NCBI GenBank assembly: GCA_028378565.1
Contig: JAONMX010000009.1
Location: 1-45,351 of the forward strand
Direction: 5' to 3'
Origin: Bacteriovoracaceae bacterium
GTDB lineage: Bacteria; Bdellovibrionota; Bacteriovoracia; Bacteriovoracales; Bacteriovoracaceae
Length of the DNA: 45,351 nucleotides
Shown here piece after piece: positions 8,182 to 18,327 of the stretch. A program made the translations under genes and the position numbers. The notes under the pieces are model-generated. The model did not search any database, was not told where the DNA came from, and saw only the letters and a program-made list of their open reading frames with translations. Position 1 is the first letter of the stretch, and each line of letters starts with the position of its first letter.

Positions 8182-11100
8182 AGTGCGCCTCTTGAAGTGA
8201 AAGAGGGGAGCTTTTCTGTGGTCCAATTTTTGTTCCTACGATGGCACTCATAACGGCCACGATATTTTCTTTACGAGTAAAACATGGAATCCCATATTGT
8301 ATGGCCGTGTTTCTAATATATTCACCATCACTTTTAGATTCGCCAGTATTTCTTGGAATATTAAAGACCATTTTAATTTTTGGATCTTTCAAGGCCTCTA
8401 GAATTGTTATCCCTTCGTCGTCTTCAATTTTTGAAACAGCTTGGCAAGGGAGTCCCTGTTTTTGGATATATTCGGCGGTTCCCGTTGTGGCAACAAATTC
8501 ATAGCCAAGATTTTTTAAATTCTTTAAGTAAGGAAGACAAATTTCTTTGTTAAGGTCAGTGATACTGATAAGTATCTTTCCTATTTGATTTAGTTTTGGA
8601 TAATTCCCAAGATAACTTTTCATGATGGCACTATCTTTGTCACTATCAAGACCCATGGTTTCTCCAGTTGATCTCATCTTAGGTCCAAGTATAATATTAT
8701 CTTGTAAGAATCGATCAAATGGAAATGTTGATTGCTTTACCGCAAAGTATTTTGAAGTCTCTCTATCCCATGGTTCAATTCTCTCTCCTAGCATAGCATC
8801 AGTTGCAAGTTTAGGAAGAGAGACGTCATAGGCCTTGCTTAAGAAAGGAAGGGTTCGACTTCCTCTTGGGTTAGCTTCGATACAGTAGATTTTGTCACCT
8901 TTAACGGCATACTGAAAATTGATCGGTCCAATAACATCTAGCTTTTGGGCCAACGCAATTGAGATCTCTTTCATTCGTTTGTAGTTTTTATTAGTAAGAA
9001 CCACTGGAGGAGACATCATTCCTGAATCCCCACTATGAACTCCGGCGTATTCAATATGTTCACAGACGGTAAAGACGCAGTTTCCTGAATTGTCTCTAAT
9101 AAGATCCACATCATATTCAATAGATTCTTCTAAGTAGTTCTCTACTTGAAAAGCACTGACGGACTTTTTGAGTTCATCACGAAGTTTTACCGGTAGAACA
9201 TTAATGTCATCGTGTGAGTAGAAAATATACATACTTTCACCACCAATAACATAACTTGGTCTGATGATAACAGGCATACCAATTTCAATCATGGCATTTA
9301 GAAGATTTTTATAACCACTGACTTCCACACTTTTCGTGTGCGAAAGATCTACTTGATGAGTTATTTCAGCAAAGCGTTTCCTATCTTCTGTAAGATCAAG
9401 AGTTTCAAGGCTTGGTCCAAGAAAGTTAAAAGTTTGAAAGTCTTTTCTAAAGCTTTTTTCAATATGCTCTCTAATCTTAATACCCGTTTGTCCTGAAAAA
9501 CTGGCAATGATTCCGTAAGGGTTTTCATTTAGAAGAATATCAAACAGGTCTTCTGAAAAAAGTGCACTTAGATATAGTCGATCAGAACTATCATAATCAG
9601 TTGAAACCGTTTCAGGGTTCGAATTAATCATAATAGAAGCAATATTTTTTTCTTTAAGACGCTGACATGCTTTTACACAACTATAATCAAATTCAATTCC
9701 TTGACCAATTCTATTAGGACCACTTCCTAATATCATCACTGACTTTCCTTGATCAGAAAGGGAAATGGCTTCGTTTTCTATTCCTGTGTATGTTGAATAG
9801 AAGTAAGGTGTTTGGGCCACAAACTCACCTGAGCAGGTATCTACAGCTTTAAACACTGGAAAAATTTTATTGTCGTAACGATATTGTAAAATATCACTTT
9901 GGCTTTGATTGGTTAGAAAGGCCAAGTACTTATCAGACATTCCGTTTTTCTTACAAAGTAGGAAGTTTTCACGACTCTTTAAAAAACCATCTTCATTTTC
10001 TATCAGGTTTTCAATTTCACAAAAGGCTTCCATCTGTTCGATAAACCAAGTTGAAACACTTGATAGCTCATGCACTTCCTTTACACTTAGTCCTAAACGC
10101 AGGCCTTCTAAACAAGACAGGAGACCAAGTTCTAGTGATTTCTTAAGTCTTGATTCAATATACTCTCGATCCATTTCAAGAGGAGTTGTCTTTAACTGAT
10201 CTAGTGATGGAATCTCAAGGCCTGTTTCTAAACTTCTTAAGGCCTTAAAAAAAGCTTCATTAAAGCTTCCTCCAAGAGAAAGAACTTCACCTACAGATCT
10301 CATTTGTGGTCCTAACTCTTGAGATGAAGTAGGAAATTTATTAAATGGGAAAATCGGTATTTTTAGGGCCACATAATCAAGAGTAGGTTCAAAAGCTACA
10401 GGTGATGCCTTGGTAATATCATTGATAATCTCCCTAAGAGAATATCCAACAGCAAGGAGAGCAGATATTTTTGCAATCGGATAACCAGTTGCTTTTGAAG
10501 CCAGTGCGGAGCTTCGTGAGACCCTTGGGTTCATTTCAATAACAACAATATCATCTTCATCAGCTGGGTTAATGGCAAATTGTACATTGGCCCCACCGGC
10601 TACAACACCCATGTGCTTAGCTATAGTGAGAGACATGGTTCGTAGTTGTTGATAACAGCGATCACTAATGGTTTGGGCGGGGGCTACTGTAATACTATCA
10701 CCAGTATGGACACCACAAGGATCAACATTTTCGATACTACAAATGATGACACCATTTTTTTCTTGATCAACCATGACTTCTAATTCTACTTCTTTCCAAC
10801 CAAGAAGTGATTTTTCCATGGTAATCGGATAGCTAATGTCAGAGTTCAAGACTTCATCTAACTCTTTATCGTTATGAACAAGAGCGGCACCTTTACCACC
10901 GAGAGCATAATCCCTTCTGATAATAAGGGGAAAGCCAACTTTAGCTTTTGCAAGCATCTGAGCATCACTTGAGCTTTCAGATACAAATCTTTTTCCAGTA
11001 GAGTAACCTAGTGTCTTTAACTCATCAGCAAAAAGTTTTCGATCTTCTGTTTTATTGATGGTGTCTACTTTGGCACCTAGGAGTTTTACACCATTTGAGC

Positions 11101-12604
11101 TGAGGTAATTTTCTTCTTCAAGTTCGACACAGATATTAAGTGCTGTTTGACCACCCATTGTTGATAAGACTGCATCTACATTTTCTTTTTCAATGATGGC
11201 CTTAATCGTTTCTTTTGTAATTGGCTCTATATAAGTCTTATAGGCCATTTCTCGATCGGTCATAATCGTCGCAGGATTCGAGTTTAAGAGAACCACCTTA
11301 ACGCCAATTTCGCTAAGTGACTTACAGGCTTGAGTACCACTGTAGTCAAACTCTGATGCTTGACCAATTTTGATGGGCCCACTTCCGACCAATAAAATTT
11401 TCTTATAAGGTATTTCTTTTTTTATACTCTTTTTGAGGTCTGGTAGAGGAGTGAAGTTTGCTTCATTGATATTAGATTTCTGATCATTTTTTAAGTAATT
11501 TTCAATTTCAGTAAAAAACTCATGAGCATCACTTGGTCCGGGTTTTGCCTCAGGGTGAAATTGAACACTTCTAAGAAAACTATCTGAAGTGGCCATACCT
11601 TCAACAGAGGTATCAAATAAAGAGCGGTAAGTAACAAGTAATTCTTTACCTAGAGAGTTTTCATTTTTGATAGCAAGCAGAGACGATTCATCACTGGCAT
11701 AACCATGGTTTTGAGAAGTGATAATGATATTTCCCGTTTCATGGTTTAAGCATGGATGGTTCACACCTCTTTGGCCAAAAGGAAGCTTAATGACTTTAGC
11801 TCCTAGGGCAAGTGTCAGAAGTTGATGTCCTAAGCAAATACCTCGCATTGGAATATTAAGATGTAGCATCTCTTTTACATTTTCAATGGCGAGAGTTTGT
11901 CGTCGTGGATCCCCAGGGCCATTACTTAAAAAGATCATACTTGGATTATAAGTAGAAAGTTCTTTTGCTGTGACTGTATGAGGAAAAGTTTTTAAGGGAA
12001 GACCCATGCTTTTTAAGTTTTCAACGATGGCATTCTTTACTCCATAATTGACTAAGCATATTGGGTTTTCACCTTCAATCTCTGTTATTACTTTCTCTTG
12101 TCCGACTTTTGCTAAGTCGTTACAGATAAGTTTTTCTTCATTGAACTCATCAGTACTTGGTGGAACTTCTGAGGTGGTAATCACACTAATATGATTCTTT
12201 GATGTTTGAGTTAAATACCGAACGAGCTTTCTAGTGTCTAGCTGGCTAATAAGTGGGGTTTGATTATCTGCTAAGAAGTGATTAAAAGAAAAATTTCTAG
12301 CAATCAAGGAAGTTGCGTGACATTTACTAGATTGTGAAACACGCTCATCAAATTCATAATTACCCACATGTGCCGTGGTAAAAATTATATGCTGTCCAAG
12401 GAAACTTGGGTCGGTCATGGTTTCTTGGTAACCGCTCATCCCAGTGGTGAAAGCAGATTCTCCCCAGATACCCTCTTTAAGTCTTTCATCACTTTGGTCA
12501 AGGTTGCACCGTGCTTCAAAGGAAGTACCATCACTAAAGTGTAGCCATACTTTTGTTTGAGTCAGGTTTTTATTAAATATTTTTCGAGTGTTTTCTGAGT
12601 TCAA
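8174..12604 (-). CDS. carAB: Fused carbamoyl-phosphate synthase, CarA-CarB
   Basis: 1476 residues, equal to the sum of a bacterial CarA (~380) and CarB (~1070). The N-terminal part is the glutaminase subunit: the CPSase small-chain domain (GESAFTTGMSGYQETMTDPS), then a class I glutamine amidotransferase with nucleophile Cys257 in RGICLGHQ and partners His350/Glu352 in QFHPEA. From about residue 400 the large subunit follows: first ATP-grasp half (KKILLVGSGPIKIGQ), oligomerisation domain, second half (MILGSGPNRIGQGIEFDY) and the C-terminal MGS-like allosteric domain (~1330-1476, LGYEFVATTGTAEYI). The enzyme makes carbamoyl phosphate from glutamine, bicarbonate and 2 ATP. No internal stop or restart separates the halves; the joining linker is short. 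Located between pyrB and pyrF. Confidence 0.95.
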   Translation of the reverse strand: MNSENTRKIFNKNLTQTKVWLHFSDGTSFEARCNLDQSDERLKEGIWGESAFTTGMSGYQETMTDPSFLGQHIIFTTAHVGNYEFDERVSQSSKCHATSLIARNFSFNHFLADNQTPLISQLDTRKLVRYLTQTSKNHISVITTSEVPPSTDEFNEEKLICNDLAKVGQEKVITEIEGENPICLVNYGVKNAIVENLKSMGLPLKTFPHTVTAKELSTYNPSMIFLSNGPGDPRRQTLAIENVKEMLHLNIPMRGICLGHQLLTLALGAKVIKLPFGQRGVNHPCLNHETGNIIITSQNHGYASDESSLLAIKNENSLGKELLVTYRSLFDTSVEGMATSDSFLRSVQFHPEAKPGPSDAHEFFTEIENYLKNDQKSNINEANFTPLPDLKKSIKKEIPYKKILLVGSGPIKIGQASEFDYSGTQACKSLSEIGVKVVLLNSNPATIMTDREMAYKTYIEPITKETIKAIIEKENVDAVLSTMGGQTALNICVELEEENYLSSNGVKLLGAKVDTINKTEDRKLFADELKTLGYSTGKRFVSESSSDAQMLAKAKVGFPLIIRRDYALGGKGAALVHNDKELDEVLNSDISYPITMEKSLLGWKEVELEVMVDQEKNGVIICSIENVDPCGVHTGDSITVAPAQTISDRCYQQLRTMSLTIAKHMGVVAGGANVQFAINPADEDDIVVIEMNPRVSRSSALASKATGYPIAKISALLAVGYSLREIINDITKASPVAFEPTLDYVALKIPIFPFNKFPTSSQELGPQMRSVGEVLSLGGSFNEAFFKALRSLETGLEIPSLDQLKTTPLEMDREYIESRLKKSLELGLLSCLEGLRLGLSVKEVHELSSVSTWFIEQMEAFCEIENLIENEDGFLKSRENFLLCKKNGMSDKYLAFLTNQSQSDILQYRYDNKIFPVFKAVDTCSGEFVAQTPYFYSTYTGIENEAISLSDQGKSVMILGSGPNRIGQGIEFDYSCVKACQRLKEKNIASIMINSNPETVSTDYDSSDRLYLSALFSEDLFDILLNENPYGIIASFSGQTGIKIREHIEKSFRKDFQTFNFLGPSLETLDLTEDRKRFAEITHQVDLSHTKSVEVSGYKNLLNAMIEIGMPVIIRPSYVIGGESMYIFYSHDDINVLPVKLRDELKKSVSAFQVENYLEESIEYDVDLIRDNSGNCVFTVCEHIEYAGVHSGDSGMMSPPVVLTNKNYKRMKEISIALAQKLDVIGPINFQYAVKGDKIYCIEANPRGSRTLPFLSKAYDVSLPKLATDAMLGERIEPWDRETSKYFAVKQSTFPFDRFLQDNIILGPKMRSTGETMGLDSDKDSAIMKSYLGNYPKLNQIGKILISITDLNKEICLPYLKNLKNLGYEFVATTGTAEYIQKQGLPCQAVSKIEDDEGITILEALKDPKIKMVFNIPRNTGESKSDGEYIRNTAIQYGIPCFTRKENIVAVMSAIVGTKIGPQKSSPLSLQEAHCE

Positions 12605-12673
12605 GGGTAACTCCTAAAAAGAGAATAAAAGATATTAAAATAATAAATATTATAAAGTGATTGATAAAGAGAA

Positions 12674-13660
12674 TTAGCAAAGATCTTGAATGGTACGACC
12701 ATTAAATTTAATTCCTACGTTTTTATCTTGGTTCTGGAGGACGGCTTGGATAATCGCCATTCTCATATAAACACTATTATTAACTTGTTCATGACCAAAG
12801 TAATACTTTGATTTAATCAGGTCTTCAGAGATTTCAACTCCAACATTAGCAGGACCAGGATGGAAGATTGGAATATTCTTGCCATGCTTTTTAAGTCGCT
12901 CGACACTTATCCCATAGTTTGCAGGATAGTTTTCATAGTAACTTGCTTCTTGTCCCTCATGTCTTTCTTTTTGAATTCTTAATAAATATAGTAAGTCCGA
13001 TTTCTCAATGGCCTCATCAACATTTGTAGTTAAAGTTATTTTGGCTTTTTGTTCAGCACTAAGATCATCAGGGAGGCATTCTTGTGGTCCACAGAGAATA
13101 AGATTAATTCCAAATTGTGGAAGGAGATCGATCAAGCTGTGTCCAACTCTTGAGTGGTAAATATCGCCTACGATAGTGATTGTTTTACCTTGGAGCTTAC
13201 TTAGTCCAATTTCTTTCATGGTAAAAAGATCGAGCAGCGCCTGAGTTGGATGCTGATTAATTCCGTCACCACCATTAATAATTTTTATCGGCGGCTTATC
13301 TTTAAATTCAGAAAGTTGATTGGAAACATTTGTTCTGATGATACAAAGATCGGTTCCTTGTGCATGAAGAGTAAGTAGTGTTTCTTCTAAACTTTCACCT
13401 TTTTTAAGGCTTGAGGTTTCAGCATTGAAGTCAATATAAGTAGCACCGAGCTTTTTAATAGCAATGGCAAAACTATGCTTTGTTCTCGTAGAGTTTTCAA
13501 GAAAGCTAGTTGCAATAATAGGAGTTCTAATAAACGGGGTAGGGAGGCCTTGCCAATCATTTGCGTAGCCTTTGAATTTGCTAGCGAGTTCTAAAAGATC
13601 CTTTGTTTGCTTCAAACTAAGATCATTTATAGACTCAAGCACTGAGGGAAAATTAACCAT
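12674..13660 (-). CDS. pyrB: Aspartate carbamoyltransferase catalytic subunit
   Basis: 328 residues, somewhat longer than the usual ~310. Transfers the carbamoyl group from carbamoyl phosphate to aspartate. The carbamoyl-phosphate motif is FLENSTRTKHSF (S-T-R-T), followed by GDGINQHPTQALLDLFT, GDIYHSRVGHSL and the aspartate-loop FHPGPANVGVEI, all characteristic of ATCase rather than OTCase. No pyrI or dihydroorotase-like gene is adjacent. It is the first gene of the minus-strand operon with carAB (69-base gap) and pyrF, so product and substrate enzymes are made together. No PyrR box or obvious attenuator hairpin was seen upstream. Confidence 0.93.
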   Translation of the reverse strand: MVNFPSVLESINDLSLKQTKDLLELASKFKGYANDWQGLPTPFIRTPIIATSFLENSTRTKHSFAIAIKKLGATYIDFNAETSSLKKGESLEETLLTLHAQGTDLCIIRTNVSNQLSEFKDKPPIKIINGGDGINQHPTQALLDLFTMKEIGLSKLQGKTITIVGDIYHSRVGHSLIDLLPQFGINLILCGPQECLPDDLSAEQKAKITLTTNVDEAIEKSDLLYLLRIQKERHEGQEASYYENYPANYGISVERLKKHGKNIPIFHPGPANVGVEISEDLIKSKYYFGHEQVNNSVYMRMAIIQAVLQNQDKNVGIKFNGRTIQDLC

Positions 13661-13735
13661 TTTGGTTCCCTTGCATTCCTAAGTTTTGATGGACCTAGTC
13701 TAGTTCAGAGGTTAAGCTTTGCCAAGGTATAAATT

Positions 13736-14791
13736 ATGAAAGACTGGGAATCGTTAGATACATTAGGCCAAAGTGAAGCTCTGATAAATGAACTTAAGGG
13801 CAACCTTTTTGAATATTTAGTGGCACAAGAGTTGGCCACCCGTTTTCATGTATTATCACAGTTCTATTCTTCTTTTGCAGGTGAGTTAAAACATAGACTC
13901 GGTCAATATGAACTCTGGTTGCGGGATAATGACCCTTTGCTAATGACACAGTTACCAAAGCTTGCGTTAAAAGTTGTCGAATCTATTATCGATACAATTC
14001 CAGTAAAAAAGAAAATAGAAGGGGTTTTTATCATAGGTAAAACCTCCGCCAACATAGATGATCACTTTAAAGAAGCCGATATTGTTTTGACTGAAGGTGA
14101 GTCACAAAATGACACAGATGTTATTCATCCAATCAGTATTAAGCTTTGTAAGACTAATGCTTTTGTGAATACTAAAAGTGGTGGGATCAGATCATTTCTT
14201 ACCAAGTACTTTCATTTATTTGACACTATTAAGGAATATCAGTCGGTAGAAAAGGAGCAAGAAAAGCTCAATGAACTTTTAGACTTTAGTTTTGAACGAA
14301 TGGGCAAGGAGCTTTATGATGAAATGAATCTTAGCTTTCAGGGAAGCTTTGATCAGCAGTGGACTTCTTCTCATCTTCCTGGACAGCTACCAGAGAATTT
14401 AAATAAGATTGTTTTGCAGCATTACTATCGCATGAACGAAGCTCTTCATTATTCTTTTCAGAGATTAAAAGCTCTCAATGATAATATCTTTCAAAAGTGC
14501 TTACAAAGTTTATTAGGTTTTGGGCGAGAGGATCTGATTCAAGTTATCTGTTTTCATGGACCAAGTAAAAATGTTGATCGCTATGACTTTAAAAGTGTGG
14601 AAATAAATCATAAAAACCAAGAAGAGGCCCTAGGCTTTCAGTTTTCTTCGAGTGATAATAGTTATAAGACAAAGAGTAGTTTTGAGTTAGGCAATGGCAA
14701 ACTATCGTTACAAGTTAGAATTAAGCCAATGAATGTGTTCACCACCAAGGCCCTTAAAGTTAATTGCTCTATTAAGTCTACAAAAAGCTAA
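13736..14791 (+). CDS. Unknown, possible PD-(D/E)XK nuclease-like protein
   Basis: 351 residues, no signal peptide, not assigned to a family. Residues ~20-35 contain KGNLFEYLVAQELA, a helix with an acidic residue of the kind opening many PD-(D/E)XK nuclease folds. Residues ~110-140 contain ADIVLTE followed by HPISIKLCK, resembling the D...(D/E)xK strand pair, and then NTKSGGIRSFLTKYF. These suggest a restriction-endonuclease-like core, but the spacing is only suggestive. It is divergent from pyrB (75-base gap) and 22 bases upstream of the HAD phosphatase gene, so the two may form an operon. Confidence 0.6.
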   Translation: MKDWESLDTLGQSEALINELKGNLFEYLVAQELATRFHVLSQFYSSFAGELKHRLGQYELWLRDNDPLLMTQLPKLALKVVESIIDTIPVKKKIEGVFIIGKTSANIDDHFKEADIVLTEGESQNDTDVIHPISIKLCKTNAFVNTKSGGIRSFLTKYFHLFDTIKEYQSVEKEQEKLNELLDFSFERMGKELYDEMNLSFQGSFDQQWTSSHLPGQLPENLNKIVLQHYYRMNEALHYSFQRLKALNDNIFQKCLQSLLGFGREDLIQVICFHGPSKNVDRYDFKSVEINHKNQEEALGFQFSSSDNSYKTKSSFELGNGKLSLQVRIKPMNVFTTKALKVNCSIKSTKS

Positions 14792-14813
14792 ACTAAATAC
14801 TTAAAGGAATAAA

Positions 14814-15659
14814 TTGTTAATTGAATTCTCAAAAGATATTTCAAAAGAAACTCAGAAGCACTGGTTGAGCTTCAAGGACTTCTTTAGTGATGAATTTATT
14901 CTTAAAGTTAAGTCTGAAAATGATTTAAAAAACATAGATTGGAAATTCTGGTTAGAAAGAGCTGTGAAAAGAGCTGCTCAAAAATCTTTATGCCAAGCTT
15001 ATTACTATGATTACCATTTAGATGAATCAAAGAATTTAAATATTGAGCTTTCTAGAGTTGATACTCAAGATTTAGAATCTAAGCCCTTACATATAACTTT
15101 CATGGGTAGTGAACGTGCTCTCTTTCTTGATCGTGATGGGATTATTAATAAGGACGATGGTTATGTGAGTAAGTGGGATAATTTTATTATTTTTCCAGAG
15201 GTTGTTAATTTGGCAAAAGAGGCCATAAAAAACGGTATGAAAATCATTATTGTTACCAATCAATCTGGCATTGCTCGAAACCTTTATACTCTCGAAGATC
15301 TCAATGAACTTCACCATAAAATGTTACAGTGGTTTGAAGAGAAAGAAGTTCATATAGAGAGAATTTATCATTGTCCCTATCATAAAGATGGTGAAGTTGA
15401 ACGTTTTAAAAGAGAGTCACTTCTTCGTAAGCCTCGTCCTGGTATGGCCTTGATGGCAAATATGGAATGCAATATTGATATTAAAAATAGCCTTATGATT
15501 GGAGATAAAAAGTCTGATCGTCTTGAAGAATTGGATATGAAAACATTTTTTATCCAAGGTAATTATGATCTTAATGAATTTGAAGATGCTAAAAATATAT
15601 TTTCAGATCTAAAAGATCTCAAAGAATTCTTTATAACAAATAAATTTTTTTGTGAATAA
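14814..15659 (+). CDS. HAD-family phosphatase, GmhB-like, with N-terminal extension
   Basis: 281 residues from a TTG start preceded by AAAGGA. Residues ~1-95 are an extension of unknown function. Residues ~100-260 are a HAD-IIIA phosphatase of the histidinol-phosphatase/heptose-bisphosphatase type: motif I FLDRDGIIN (nucleophile and acid Asp), motif II VTNQSGIAR, motif III RKPRPGM and motif IV MIGDKKSD. The GmhB zinc loop is only half preserved: CPYHKDG keeps a C-x-x-H pair, but the later Cys pair before RKP is absent. Substrate specificity (D,D-heptose 1,7-bisphosphate in GmhB) is therefore uncertain. Lies 22 bases after the preceding gene. Confidence 0.8.
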   Translation: MLIEFSKDISKETQKHWLSFKDFFSDEFILKVKSENDLKNIDWKFWLERAVKRAAQKSLCQAYYYDYHLDESKNLNIELSRVDTQDLESKPLHITFMGSERALFLDRDGIINKDDGYVSKWDNFIIFPEVVNLAKEAIKNGMKIIIVTNQSGIARNLYTLEDLNELHHKMLQWFEEKEVHIERIYHCPYHKDGEVERFKRESLLRKPRPGMALMANMECNIDIKNSLMIGDKKSDRLEELDMKTFFIQGNYDLNEFEDAKNIFSDLKDLKEFFITNKFFCE

Positions 15660-15735
15660 CTCTTGCCATCCCAGAGTAAAAGAGTCAGCATAGTAAGATA
15701 GACATTTTATATGTTCCATGGAGAGGAGATAAATT

Positions 15736-16101
15736 GTGAAGCTTGCCCTATTTATTGTAGGTATGTTTTTTCTAGTGCTCACTGTTCGTAGTCATGCACG
15801 TGATTTAAATTATCAAGAAAAACTTACGCTAGCACCTTTAAACAAATCAGTTGAAGTTCGTTCATATATGATGGATAAAATTAACCCTAAGGATTTATCT
15901 TTCAGAGATTTCCTGGCCTATCAGGTTTTAAAAAACTCATGTATCCTCATTGAAAAGAAAGTTGAGTACATTCAGAACGCTCCAGAAGACTATAAGAACC
16001 AAGCGAAAGAGCTTGGAGCTCTTTACTCTTTATGCTCAGAAGGCATTCTAGGCCTGTCTCACATCTATATTAAGCAAAAAGAAGACCTCTCCACCCTGTA
16101 A
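15736..16101 (+). CDS. Small secreted protein, unknown
   Basis: 121 residues from GTG at 15736 with ribosome-binding site GAGAGGAG. Signal peptide LALFIVGMFFLVLTVRSHA, then a helical mature domain with two cysteines (NSCILIE and SLCSEG) that may pair. No family recognised. The same strong GAGAGGAGAT leader is found before the next gene, suggesting similar translation levels. Confidence 0.7.
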   Translation: MKLALFIVGMFFLVLTVRSHARDLNYQEKLTLAPLNKSVEVRSYMMDKINPKDLSFRDFLAYQVLKNSCILIEKKVEYIQNAPEDYKNQAKELGALYSLCSEGILGLSHIYIKQKEDLSTL

Positions 16102-16115
16102 AGATTTCAAGTTTC

Positions 16116-16143
16116 TTGAGGTTTTGACTTAATGCGCTAGTAT
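16116..16143 (+). promoter_or_regulatory. Possible sigma-70-type promoter
   Basis: TTGAGG and TAGTAT separated by 16 bases lie about 38 bases before the ATG at 16181, in the gap between two secreted-protein genes. The match to consensus is moderate, and AT-rich DNA gives many such matches. Confidence 0.3.
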
Positions 16144-16180
16144 CACTCTTAATTTAGTAATTTTGAGAGGAGATCACGTA

Positions 16181-18241
16181 ATGATTAAGAGACATGCATT
16201 TTTATCCTTTGTTCTAGCTGCCAATATGATGGCCTTGCAAGCGGGTAATATTTCACAAGAATTAAGTACAACAGTTGCTAATAGTTCTGAAAAGAACCCA
16301 ATTACAAACCTATCTGATGCTCAAAAGAAAAATCTAGAAAGACTCTTCTCTTATCATGGTGGACAATTCAATAGACCTGAAGCTTGTCCTCTTGAAAGTA
16401 AGAATTATGGGAATATACTTTCAAAAGTTGAATCAATTAAAACACTTTTTAGAGATACTGATTGTTTAAATGACACAACTCAATTGGATGAAATAATTTC
16501 TGGAGCGACCACTCTTCAAAATGAATTGGATAACGCTGGCGTTAATACAACTGAAGTAACAACTCCAGTTACAGATGCTACAGTTAACGGTCAAAATATT
16601 TCAGGAGTTGTAAATAATCTTAATAACCTCTTTTTCAAGTCAAAGTGTGATCTTTCTGATCGCGGTGTCTTAGAAAAAGGTGCAGACCTTATTCAAAACT
16701 TTTCACAAATGGGGCTAATGGTTCCAAATGCTAATGGACTTGTGATTTCAGGTGGTGGGTTTGCTGTAGCTTCTCTTTTAAGAGTGATTCATAATCTCTT
16801 TGATAAGAAGTTTGATTTTGAAGATAATCAAGATAGAAGAAATTTTATTAAGCTTAACTGTGCTTTCTACGATATTAGAAAAGATATTGAGAGTTCAGGA
16901 CTTGTTGATATTTCAACTGAAGGTCATCAAAAAGACTACGCAGAATTAAAAGGATTAATTAAAGTTATTGAAGATAAAATTAAAGCCAACAAAAAGTCTC
17001 AAGAAGCTATTTTAAAAGATATTGATAAGGCACAAGCTGAGTTTATTAAAGATGAGCAAGGAGCACTTGTCTCTTTAGAAAAGAATGTTTTAAAAGGATT
17101 AGAAATCACTAAAACGGCCATTAGAGATAATGGTGATATTCCGGCTGAAGCGGTTAAAAGAGATACTTTAAGTAGTCTTATGCTTATAAAAGAGCAGTTG
17201 GTTGCTGACCTCGATGACTATTTTGAAAGAGGCCTTAGTAAGATTGAACTCCTTGATCAAGACTTGAAAAAAGAACTTCTAAAATTAGATGCTCTTTCAG
17301 GTGGTGAAGAGTTTATGAAGCTTTATAAAATGGATGCTAAAGAATTTAATAACACTTACCGTGCAGCACTTCTCTTTCACTTTGATCGAATTAAAGATGA
17401 TATTGCTGCCCTTAAAGCATCAGCACAGAAGAAGTTTTTAACAGAAGTACAAATTGATGGTGTGAATGTTCAAACATATAAGAAAAATCTTGCTAAGAAG
17501 CAAACGGATGTAGAAAAAGCACTTAAAGAAGCGCTTAAACGAGGAACACTTGTTAACGCTAGACTTTCAAGAATCGTCGGTGATTCTCAGGCATACACAA
17601 GAGGGGACGATGGCACCGATAATAAGACAGCTATTTTAAATTCATTTGATGAAATTTCAGAGCAGGTTTATGGAAAGTGGGGTTATAAATTTTTAAAGTA
17701 CACAACAAAACAGGCAAAGAAAGAAAATAGTTACTTTAAGTCTAACTTCAAGAAGTTCGCGAGTGATCACTTGAATGTTAATGATGATAAGTACGAGCTT
17801 CCAGATCCAGCACAAATAGGTGAACTAAAGGTTCTCTTTGCTTGTCAGGATTTAAAGCCTCATATTCGTAAATGGGTTAGTGCTGACGCTCTTTCACAGC
17901 AAGGATATGATTTTATCGCTACTAATAAAGAACTTTTCCATAGTGATATTCCAAGAATCTTCTTAGGGAAAACTGGTGGGAGAGATGTTGGAATACATGC
18001 AATTCGATCAAAGTTTGAAAGAATCCAAGACCATCATAAATCAAGCTTATTTGCTAGAAAACTACTACGTAAAGAAGCTGTAAGTGAGGATAATCAGGAT
18101 AAGTACCTCGGAAGTCGGGCAAAAAGAAAGAAGTTTCTTGGAACAGTGATGCTTGATGTAGAGAGCACTAGAAATAAAGCAGCTTTATTACAGGCCCTTT
18201 CAGAGAAGTATAAGTGCGATAAACTGACAATTCTCGACTAA
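16181..18241 (+). CDS. Large secreted coiled-coil protein, unknown
   Basis: 686 residues. I place the start at ATG 16181, with GAGAGGAG correctly spaced in front; an upstream GTG in frame at 16163 would place the ribosome-binding site inside the gene. Signal peptide HAFLSFVLAANMMALQAG. The mature protein is strongly helical and charged; long heptad-like stretches at ~270-430 (LKGLIKVIEDKIKANKKSQE, LKKELLKLDAL) suggest coiled coil. Scattered Cys residues (ACPLES, TDCLND, SKCDLS, LNCAFY, FACQD, YKCDK) fit an oxidising compartment. No enzymatic motif is recognised. A strong terminator follows. Confidence 0.7.
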   Translation: MIKRHAFLSFVLAANMMALQAGNISQELSTTVANSSEKNPITNLSDAQKKNLERLFSYHGGQFNRPEACPLESKNYGNILSKVESIKTLFRDTDCLNDTTQLDEIISGATTLQNELDNAGVNTTEVTTPVTDATVNGQNISGVVNNLNNLFFKSKCDLSDRGVLEKGADLIQNFSQMGLMVPNANGLVISGGGFAVASLLRVIHNLFDKKFDFEDNQDRRNFIKLNCAFYDIRKDIESSGLVDISTEGHQKDYAELKGLIKVIEDKIKANKKSQEAILKDIDKAQAEFIKDEQGALVSLEKNVLKGLEITKTAIRDNGDIPAEAVKRDTLSSLMLIKEQLVADLDDYFERGLSKIELLDQDLKKELLKLDALSGGEEFMKLYKMDAKEFNNTYRAALLFHFDRIKDDIAALKASAQKKFLTEVQIDGVNVQTYKKNLAKKQTDVEKALKEALKRGTLVNARLSRIVGDSQAYTRGDDGTDNKTAILNSFDEISEQVYGKWGYKFLKYTTKQAKKENSYFKSNFKKFASDHLNVNDDKYELPDPAQIGELKVLFACQDLKPHIRKWVSADALSQQGYDFIATNKELFHSDIPRIFLGKTGGRDVGIHAIRSKFERIQDHHKSSLFARKLLRKEAVSEDNQDKYLGSRAKRKKFLGTVMLDVESTRNKAALLQALSEKYKCDKLTILD

Positions 18242-18266
18242 AAGACCAATAAATTGTTTAAATATG

Positions 18267-18298
18267 AAGGAGAGGCATACCACCTCTCCTTTTTTTTT
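18267..18298 (+). terminator. Rho-independent terminator
   Basis: A nine-base-pair stem (AAGGAGAGG with CCTCTCCTT) around a 7-base loop is followed at once by a run of T residues to 18298. It lies 25 bases after the stop of the secreted coiled-coil gene and before the mtgA-like gene, giving a clear transcription end. Confidence 0.9.
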
Positions 18299-18327
18299 AT
18301 TATAATAATGGGGAAAGGAGATTCCCC

